A stretch of DNA of 64,000 bases from Protopterus annectens (lineage: Eukaryota > Chordata > Ceratodontiformes > Protopteridae). Under the pieces are notes generated by a model. That model made no database searches and was not told where the DNA came from. It saw only the letters and a list, made by a program, of their open reading frames with translations. Position numbers and translations under genes: made by a program. The stretch is from positions 923,881,436 to 923,945,435 of the forward strand of contig NC_056743.1 of assembly GCF_019279795.1 (NCBI RefSeq). The letters are read 5' to 3'. Positions 56,307 to 64,000 of this stretch are shown here, one piece after another; the stretch's first letter is position 1; the number at the start of each line of letters is the position of its first letter.

Positions 56307-56373
<67 letters not shown>

Positions 56374-56476
56374 TCACACCTACCTGTATGTCTTTAAAAC
56401 TCACTCGACCACAGGGAGGACATGCAGACTCCGCACAGAAGGCACTCCAGCTGAGAATCGAATCGGAGAATCTGTT
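56177..56476 (-). mobile_element. tRNA-headed SINE, copy 2
   Basis: Same family on the opposite strand, with most of the tRNA head missing (5' truncation at the right edge, near TTCTCCGATTCGATTCTC). It is flanked by AATATCACAGTTTATA (56161-56176) and AATATCACAGTGTATA (56477-56492). The (CA)n tract 56308-56369 lies inside the body where the other copies have only GTGTGTGC or GGGTGTGC. Confidence 0.85.
56308..56369. repeat. (CA)n microsatellite grown inside the SINE
   Basis: A run of about 62 bp, located at the short TG stretch of the SINE body. Confidence 0.95.
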
Positions 56477-56492
56477 AATATCACAGTGTATA

Positions 56493-57086
56493 ACTTGCTT
56501 AAATAATTTTATCACATTGTTTTTTATTGTTTTTGTGAATTACTTAAGAAATTAAGCATTAATGTGAATTTGAACTTGACATTGCAAGCTCTTTGGTAGT
56601 AGTTATGGAATTATGCAATATTTCCATACGTATTTCCAAAATAAATTGAATTACAATCTATAGCATAACATCAGATAAAACTTTAGATGATGTTGGAGAA
56701 AACTCTTATTGATACTTGCATTGAAAGCTATACTGTTTGAGAAAGAGATTCCCTGAGATTCAGAAAGTCATACTGCACTGCAGATGATTCCACAGTGCTG
56801 TAAGCCCAAATGATTCAGATGCCACTCATCCACTACGGTGATATCCAAGCACTAGTCGTAATGTAGAAAGTAATCTGACAAAGCTTTATGCAAATGAGGC
56901 AGTCCAGGGTGCAGCTAATGCTATAACTAGCCATGTATTCTCCTTCAGAAGTGGCATGGCATAAAAATTGTGACTCAAGTACCTCTACTGCAATATTTTG
57001 GTCACTAGGAAGAAAAGAAGCTATGCCATCTTTGACAGTCTGCAACCATTCACTGTTATGGCTGGATCAGGGCTCGAACTGCAAAG

Positions 57087-57089
<3 letters not shown>
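56493..57089. other. spacer, possible worn CR1 5' part
   Basis: No clear gene. It directly precedes the CR1-like endonuclease remains, but I cannot align it. Confidence 0.3.

Positions 57090-57147
<58 letters not shown>
57090..57147. repeat. (TG)n microsatellite
   Basis: Pure TG run of about 57 bp at the start of the CR1-like copy. Confidence 0.97.
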
Positions 57148-57148
<1 letters not shown>

Positions 57149-57149
57149 T

Positions 57150-59300
57150 TTGGGAAGCTTTACCTATCAATCAATACATTTTAGCACCTATCGCTCAAAA
57201 GTTCTTAGGTTTCATAAACAAAAGCTCCCTGGAACAGATTATTAATAAACCCACTAGTGGGCATAATATTCCTGATGTAGTCCTTATGAAAATAGCTTCT
57301 TCATGTACTATTCCCCTGATATCTCCTTCCCCGGTTAAGTTGTATCTTAAACTAGTGACCATCAGTATTAGAACCTCTAGACCTGAAAATATCGATATCT
57401 CAGAATTCAAGGATTTCAAATGTACAAATCTCATTACATTCTGTGATGATGTTTCAAGATTCACTTATTCCAGTATAACCCAGATTTCACCTCAGAAGGA
57501 AATTACACAAAAGAGTTCTATGCCCATTAACATAAATGTACATAACTGACAGTACTTAACCATATCTAAATATAATGGGAAATTTAAAAGTAAACCACCC
57601 ACTAACAAAAATAAACTCTGCAATAAAATAATCTTTCTTTAGTTATGTCGGACACCTTAGAAACAACACCCAATATTGCTTGGAACTTAACATGACAACA
57701 CCTCTGATCTGGTAGACATTGTCAACAAATTCAGTGCAAACTGTATACCAGAAATGACTATTCAAAGCCCACTTATCCCTAATGCACTCAGATCACCCCA
57801 TCATGACCAACATCATATATTAAAGGTGCTCTCACTCAAAGACTAAAACATTTCCTCCAAGGGACCTGATAATGTTCCAGGCTGTTTAATAAGCACTACC
57901 AAAAAAGCCCTGGCAGACCCACTCCTTAAACTAGTTAACCTGAGTTTAGTCACTGATTTTGTCCATGACATTTGGTGCACATCGGTGGTGATGCCACTTC
58001 ACAAAGGTGGTCCTACCACTGGCCCAGGAAGTTACAGGCCGATCAGTCTGACAAGTCTCATAGGCAAGGCCATGAATCATATTACAACTGATCTGACTGA
58101 CTATGAAATTAAAAATCTCATCAGGCTAGATCTGCAGCAGTATAGCTTTGTTAAGAGTAGATCCTATATAATGAATCTGATTAACTTCTTTGAAAGAGTA
58201 ATACTAGCTGTTGACAGTAGCCATGATGTACACACTGCATAAACACATCTGGTGAAGGCCTTTGATATTAACTATGCTAGCATGGGGTATAGTAAGTTAA
58301 ATACATTACAAATAGATCTCTTCTAATTACTGCAGCTGATTGTCAAGGGGGGCATCTTTCAAATCCAAAGAGGTCATTGTCTCATAGTATTCAGCACCAA
58401 TTAGGCCAATTATTGAATACAATACCCCTTTTGGAATGTACTTCATAAGACAAATCAAACAAGTCCCCAAACATTCCTAATTAAGATCATCACTGACTGA
58501 AAAACCTTGGTTTAAGCCGTGGTGGTGCAGCAGTAGCATTGTCTCCTCACAGCAAGAGGTCCTCCCATTCGATTGTCGGCTGGAGCGCCTTCTGTGTGGA
58601 GTCTGCATGTCCTCCCCACGGTCAAGTGATGTTTAAAGACATACAGGTAGGTGCGTCTGTGAATGGGTGTGCCTTCTTTGAAGGTTGGGTGTTGGGCTGG
58701 CAACTCGGCACCATAAAAATCCACTGCCAATAATTAGCGGAATGGAGTTCCACTGTGGCGACCCCTAACCGGGAAAAGCCGAAAGACATTAGTTAATTTA
58801 CTGACTGAAAAACCCTGAGCTATCAGAAAATACTGAAAGCACTGTTCCTTTATTTATTTTCTTATGGACTCTTGAGGGGATCTATGCCTTGCTTTCTTAG
58901 CCTTCAGAGATCTAGTACTCCAAGATCTTCTGTAATTATACACATCAGGTAGTCACACAAATACCAGAACAAGGGATCTAAGTCTTCACTAGCAGATAAA
59001 TAAAATAAGATGGAGAGAAAAGGCCATTACTCAGCATTCTCCCCATGTTGGGAATAGCCTCCCATTGCAAATTAAGCAGTGTAATACGGTATCTTCCTTT
59101 ATATGGGATGGGATAACTGGATGGGTATTCACAAATCCCCTTCCCTATCTATACTAGCCTGGCCCTCTTCGAGAGAGGAGATTCAGTTTGCAGGTTGGTA
59201 CTGGCAAGTCATAAATCAGCACAAGACTCAATTGCTTTGTATTTCCTATAATCCTATGAATCTTTCCATTCCATCTTTTTGCCTTATAGGCTGTCTACTG
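57150..59300 (+). mobile_element. CR1-like LINE, deleted copy interrupted by a SINE
   Basis: The endonuclease end reads AQKFLGFINKSSLEQIINKP, then TSGHNIPDVVLMKIASSC (57195-57310), the usual end of the CR1 endonuclease (EQLVSKPTRG...LDLVLTD). A linker follows, then MPLHKGGPTTGPGSYRPISL (57990-58050) and NFFERVILAVDSS...VKAFDI. A deletion removes motifs B and C, and the frame resumes with EVIVS.YSAPIRPIIEYNTP (58370-58430). The SINE at 58511-58799 splits the copy; the rest continues to about 59290 in worn form. Confidence 0.8.
58511..58799 (+). mobile_element. tRNA-headed SINE, copy 3, inserted in CR1
   Basis: Head GCCGTGGTGGTGCAGCAGTA, CTCCTCACAGCAAGAGGTCC and CATTCGATTGTCGGCTGG, a tRNA-like fold with a worn B box. 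Tail GTGGCGACCCCTAACCGGGA and AAAGCCGAAAGACATT. Flanked by ACTGACTGAAAAACCTTG (58492-58509) and ACTGACTGAAAAACCCTG (58800-58817), an 18-bp target duplication with one change. It is nearly full length. Confidence 0.9.
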
Positions 59301-59329
59301 CTCACAAATTATTTACTAAAGTCTTAGCA

Positions 59330-61285
59330 CCAGCCTTTGCCCACCCAGCAAGAAACTACAATCCCCCATTAAATCATCTAAGGCTAGCTTCAAAAGAAAC
59401 ATTGCCAATGACACCAAAGATAACCACAAAGCGTTCTTTAGCTATGTCAAGAACCTAAGTGGAAACTCTCAGATCTGCTCTGAGTTAGTGCAGAATGGCA
59501 CAAAATACTCTGAACCGACTGATATTGCCAACATTCTGGCAGACAGGTTTAGTGCAAACTTCTCACCCCCTAAAGGGCCCATAACCATACCTGAAGAATG
59601 TACGGCCCCGTTAATCACCGACACACAGGTTAAAACAGCCCTATCCAAAGCCAAAAACACAGCTTCAATGGGACCGGATGGTGTCCCAGGCTGTGTCTTA
59701 CAAGAGCTCCAAAATGAACTAACCCCTCACCAAAACACACTGTTCAAACTCAGCCTCTCTACAGGCTATGTACCCACAGAGTGGCACACAGCAACAGATA
59801 TCCCACTCCACAAAGGTGGAGCCACAACGGAGCCCAGGAACTATCACCCTATAAGCCTGACTAACCTGGTCTGCAAGGCTATGGAGCTCATCATCATGGA
59901 ACTTATTAACAGAGACAATGGGAACCTCCAAACCTGGGACCCTATCCAGTTTGGTTTTGTTAAGGGCAGATCATGCCTCCTAAACCTGATGGACTTCTTT
60001 CAGACAGTTACCAAGGCATTAGGTGAGGGAAAGGAGGTGCACACAGCCTACCCAGACCTTGCAAAGGCTTTTGACACCATTCCCCATTCTAGTATTATAG
60101 ACAAGCTCACCAGCTTGAACATAAACCTCTACATCACGAGATGGGTTGCCAACTGGCTCATGGATAGAACCCACATGGTGAGAGTTGCAGGCTCTACGTC
60201 CGACTCTAAACCGGTTACAAGTGGCGTCCACCAGGGCTCAGTCCTAGGACCCCTCCTGTTTGGTATATACGTCTCAGAGGTACAGGCAAGCATAGGAGGA
60301 CTATGGCTGACCAAGTTCACAGACGACTCCAAACTAGGGGCCATAATTAATTCTCCAGCTGATACAGACACCCTCCAGAAGGGTCTCACTGAGACGGATA
60401 CCTGGTGTCAAAATCATGGCCTCAAGCTAAATGCCAAAAAGTGCATAGTCATCCCCTTTGGAAAAAATAAAGCACCCGCGAACTACCACATAGGTGTTAG
60501 TCCCCTAAATGCAGAAAATGTAATAAGGGATCGGGGGACCCAAGTAGATAGTAATCTCTCCTTTGATAATCATATTGCCAAGGTGGTTAGAAAATCCTTC
60601 TATGTGGCCCACCTAATCACAAAAGGGTTTGCATCTAGAACAAAAGAGGTTATTGTGCCTCTCTACTCATCACTCATTAGACCCATCACAGAATACAATG
60701 CCCCATTTGGGATGTACCTTACAAGGCACCTGCAACAGCTGGAAAGACCACAAAAGTACCTCACCAAGAGGATTACTGGCCTCAAACAGATGCCCTATAC
60801 AGCCCGACTCAAGAAACTCCAGCTGTACTTGGTTGCATACCATTTATTCAGAGGTGATCTCTGGCTGACATAAAAGGCCATGTCCAACCCAGAATTGATG
60901 GACATGCTTCACCTAAAAAAAAAAAAACAAATCCCTGAGAGCCACACGCTCTAGAGATATAAACCTCACCACAACAATAAATAGGACATGCTGGAGGGAT
61001 AGATTCCTGCCCCAGAGACTCCCCATGCTTTGGAACAGGATTCCAATATAAATCAGGCAGAGCCCCTCACTAACACTCTTCAAGAGAAACCTTGACAGGT
61101 GGACGGGAAACAGAAAATGTACCCCGGGGATCAGTGCAGTGGCTCTGCTGGACAGTGGCACAGGGAACTAATGGCTCTCATGGACAGAGGCACAGGGGAA
61201 CTAATCTAAGGGGGTAGAGAAAGCCGACACATTCTGGCTAGGCTTATAAATGCCCTTGGGCAGATAGCCTAGTACTTACCTATGA
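59330..61285 (+). mobile_element. CR1-like LINE, best preserved copy, 5'-truncated
   Basis: Starts within the linker between endonuclease and RT (SKASFKRNIANDTKDNHKAF) and runs through the RT to the 3' UTR, ending near AGCCTAGTACTTACCTATGA (61267). The UTR end matches the antisense copy at 39.8 kb (GACACATTCTGGCTAGGCTT; GAATGTG and AAGCCTAGCCAGA there). The last ORF2 part after 60873 is open only in fragments. It lacks the 5' half. Confidence 0.92.
59488..60873 (+). pseudogene. CR1-like reverse transcriptase, 461-codon open frame
   Basis: The longest LINE frame in the window, open from about 59350. It has ASMGPDGVPGCVLQ (residue 59 on), PLHKGGATTEPRNYHPISLT, QFGFVKGRSCLLNLMDFF, PDLAKAFDTIPH (motif A, Asp190; the usual Leu before it is Pro), SGVHQGSVLGPLLF (motif B) and KFTDDSKLG (motif C, Asp279-Asp280; the usual Ala is Thr). 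The post-catalytic region to FRGDLWLT follows. A TAA stop at 60871-60873 sits where the antisense copy reads TYKAMSNP, so the end of ORF2 is cut off. The endonuclease is absent. It would have served target-primed reverse transcription. Confidence 0.9.
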
Positions 61286-61299
61286 ACCTATAGGCTGAA

Positions 61300-61679
61300 A
61301 GGTATTGATATTTGCCCATTCCTGGATGACTGCCTCATTAATGTCATTCCTCCAGAGATGTAAAAGAAGACCCTTGATTATAATGCCTCATACACGACCA
61401 GTCAGAGCATCTCCTTCAGCTATCCAAAAACTCATTGTTGTATCAGTCTCAAACTTGGATCACATCAGGGTGGCTCTCTCCTCTAGGCCGTTAACCCAAG
61501 CAATAAATTGAACTGATTTTGAGGCACTTTTGTATTTGTAAAACATCCATGTCTGTGTAGTTAATGAAATTTAGTTTAAAGGTATAAATACCAGGGTTTT
61601 GCCCTTTTCATGTCTTCAGACACACTTGTAGCTGTGGTGGAATCTCCATATTTGTTAAGTGAACGTATTACCTCCAAGT
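61300..61679. other. spacer with a doubtful RT-like scrap
   Basis: 61310-61345 can be read as CPFLDDCLIN on the plus strand, like the YLDDCLIQ box of DIRS RT. Nothing convincing surrounds it. The rest is unassigned. Confidence 0.3.
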
Positions 61680-62960
61680 AGATCACTAGGAACTCACAAA
61701 CTGAACTTATTGAACTACAAACCACTCTGGATATAATTAATTACCAACTAAAAGCATACAGAATATCATCTTTGTCTGCTGATGACCAAGAAAGCTCAGT
61801 ATTCAAAGCGATCTTCCTATTAACAAACCCTTCCTTATTTAGGGTGACTTTACCTACACTTCAATAAACACTGACATCTATACCTCCAATGTAGGATTTG
61901 GCTAAAATTTCTAAACTTAATAAGCACAAATTCCATGGAACAGTTAGTAAGTAAACCTACTAGAGGATGCAGCATTCTTCACCTGGATCTTACAGATATG
62001 GCTGCCTCTTGCACTACTTCTCTGATAGCTTTTTCCCCACTAAATTACAAAAATAAACTTGTGATCTTTTACTTTAAACTTCCAAAAGCTCCTGCAGCAA
62101 ACCCCACTGAAGTTAAGGACTACAAGCATGCCGACCTCAACCTACTATGTGACAAAGCATCACAATTCACTTATGACTGCACCTCCCCTGACTTTAATAC
62201 AGAAGCAAGCTTCACTGAGAAATTCTATAACAATTTTGAAAAATGCATAGAGCTACCAATCCCTATTAGAACGAAGTATCTTAGGAAATTCAGAACCAAA
62301 CCACCCCGACGGGCCACTGCCATAAATAAAAAATGCAACAAAAGAAACTCTCTAAATTATACAGTAGATCCTAAACTCGTCTTTTCAAGGACAGTATCAA
62401 GAACATTACAAACACACAATCAAGTTTACTAAAGAAGCCCATGAACTTCCCCTGGCCTCTGAAGCCAAAGATAACTAAAATCTGCAAGCCCTTTAACACC
62501 ACTCCCCATGCTAGCATCATACAAAAGTTAAATACTTTAAAAATTGACAAAAGCTGGCTAAAAGACATGACCCACACAATATATGTTGCTGAAGCCTCAT
62601 CAGAAGGTATGAATGTATCTAGCCATGTACCTCAGGGCCTGGCACTGGGACCTCTCCTTTTTGGGATTTATTTCTCAGATCTCCAGGCAGACAGACAAAA
62701 CTTGTGGGTAACAAAGTACAGCTGACTACAAATTGGAGATTGTTCTTAAGTCACCCTATTATAGCCAAACCCTCCAGAATGAACTTTCCCTGGCAAACTT
62801 TTGGTGTACTAAAAAGGGACTCAAACTAAATGCTAAATCCAAAAAGGGGTACTCTGAAGTACACATCTATTGGTGGGCCTTCTGTCATTATAGTCAGTTT
62901 ATCCAGTTCCAAAATTGTCAAATACCTCAGTGTCATTTGTAATGAAAGGGCTAAGGTCTA
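61680..62960 (+). mobile_element. CR1-like LINE, deleted endonuclease-RT copy
   Basis: The end of the endonuclease is visible as GDFTYTSIN (61840-61866) and MEQLVSKPTRGCSILHLDLT (61935-61994). A 165-codon linker frame (61935-62432) resembles that of the 57-kb copy (DLNLLCDKASQFTYD against NLITFCDDVSRFTYS). A deletion then joins the linker to RT just at motif A (KPFNTTPHASIIQKL, 62480-62530). SSHVPQGLALGPLLFGIYFS (motif B, 62620-62680), a lost DD box (VTKYS) and GLKLNAKSKKG follow. The copy stops near 62940. Confidence 0.8.
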
Positions 62961-64000
62961 GATTAAAAGCATGTCACTGTCGCCTTTCATTACACGAAGT
63001 AAGCAGCTTGTTTTGATGGTACTGCTTAGGTTTGGGATCAGCACGATTTTCTTTGTACTCTTGTTTATCTCTAAGTATTTTTTTCTGTTTCCTTATTTTA
63101 TTCTTTTTTACTATATTGTCAACCTTATTAAAAATCTTGAAATATTCTTGCTTATACCCTGAAAAACATGGATCAGTCTCACTGTTGTTGTGTAATTACA
63201 GTCCTTCATTCTCCAGGAACTGGATTTTACTCTCATTGTCTGTAATAAACAATTTAACTAACTCATTCCATGTAAGATCAACAGTTCACTAAATTCACAG
63301 TGTAAAGAAGAATTAGGCAGTAAACCAACTGGAAACTTCAAAAATCTAAGGCCTTTGGATACTCTTTTATATTTAACACACTCATTTAAGTACATTGTCA
63401 AGCTTTAAATTTCTATACTTAATGACATTCTGTTGAAACAATCTAATTTGTGAAACAAGGGTGCATTTAACCATGGGCTCCTGTATCATGAAATCCGGGT
63501 TGGAAAGCCAGGCTTTAAGGTCGAAGTGGGAGCCATTATCAAAAGGGTTAGCAAGTACAGGTAAGTCCTGTGTAGAGCAACAAGGAACACTGCTGCCTGT
63601 AGGATTAAGTAACCTATTTCCTTCCCCAACTGCTGGTGTTGAAACAAACTTGGATAACTGCTGAATTAACACGCTGGAAAGTCTCCAGGTGTAGATTCCA
63701 CAATGAAGAAGTAGTCCACACAGCTTTATAGCACAAACGATAGGCAAAGTTACAAAGAAGCCTGTAAAAAAGCTGCCACAAGGTCAAATGAAAAATGCAG
63801 CCTGGCTAAATCAACTAATAAAACCCAGTAAATAAATCTGTAGGAAGACAGAATGTTTAGCCAAGAACAGTACACGTGTAAACAACAGCAAAATAATAAA
63901 AACTGCAGCCCATCTGAGATGCTGAAGCAAACTCAAAACTCTTAGACAGCCCACAAAGTACTGGCAAGCAAAGTCAGGTGCAGCAACTTCCAAAAAAGAC
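62961..64000. other. spacer, no gene seen
   Basis: AT-rich. The 121-codon minus frame at 63382-63747 and its partners show no known motif. Confidence 0.4.

Noticed and set aside
59103..59327. Plus-strand 74-codon ORF as a small gene
   Set aside because: It lies in the worn 3' part of a CR1-like copy and shows no independent domain.
61300..61520. FLDDCLIN as a DIRS RT box on the plus strand
   Set aside because: Eight residues match, but neither the sequence before (motif B) nor after it can be aligned. Kept only as a doubtful scrap in the spacer entry.

Overview
This window looks like non-coding chromosomal DNA from a vertebrate with a large, transposon-rich genome. The reasons are AT-rich spacer DNA, long (TG)n, (CA)n and (TA)n tracts, tRNA-headed SINEs of the type common in fish, a poly(A) mini-insertion with a target-site duplication, and a GT-AG intron in a transposase relic. 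The mix of DIRS-type tyrosine-recombinase retrotransposons, CR1-like, L2-like and Tx1/L1-like LINEs, Penelope-like elements and a Harbinger relic would suit a lungfish, an amphibian or another non-mammalian vertebrate. I cannot name the species. I found no host protein gene, rRNA or tRNA gene.

Layout. 0-3.3 kb: two L2-like LINE copies (+). 3.3-8.6 kb: a decayed DIRS copy (-) broken by a TG-rich VNTR. 8.8-9.6 kb: a Penelope-like relic (+) with GIY-YIG remains. 10.4 kb: a 45-bp minisatellite. 11.5 and 25.2 kb: two copies of a short element with inverted ends. 12.3-14.7 kb: a CR1-like copy that keeps part of an ORF1 esterase-like domain. 14.8-17.0 kb: DIRS gag debris. 17.0-18.2 kb: a Tx1/L1-like 3' end. 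19.5-20.5 kb: a HARBI1-like transposase relic with a recognisable intron. 20.6-25.7 kb: a DIRS copy (-) with a Penelope-like fragment and a short DNA transposon nested in it.

26.5-32.6 kb and 42.2-47.8 kb: two nearly full-length but divergent DIRS elements (called DIRS-A and DIRS-B here). Each has inverted terminal repeats and an internal complementary region that combines the two outer ends. Both lie on the minus strand in the order gag, RT-RNase H, tyrosine recombinase. DIRS-B keeps a 485-codon open recombinase frame with the R...HxxR...Y residues, but its RT-RNase H frame is broken, so it could move only with help from another copy.

Between and after these are a 1.37-kb interval bounded by 74-bp inverted repeats (33.1-34.5 kb), a regular 50-bp minisatellite (37.5-38.3 kb), antisense CR1 and other LINE pieces (39.8-41.4 kb), another DIRS gag fragment (49.9-50.9 kb), a 32-bp minisatellite (51.6-51.8 kb), TG-rich repeats (52.5-53.0 kb), three SINE copies with target-site duplications (55.6-58.8 kb) and three CR1-like copies (57.2-63.0 kb).

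All five DIRS-derived segments are on the minus strand, and most LINE pieces are on the plus strand. No two genes here form a working pathway. The region is a layered record of transposition, and the insertions can be put in relative order.
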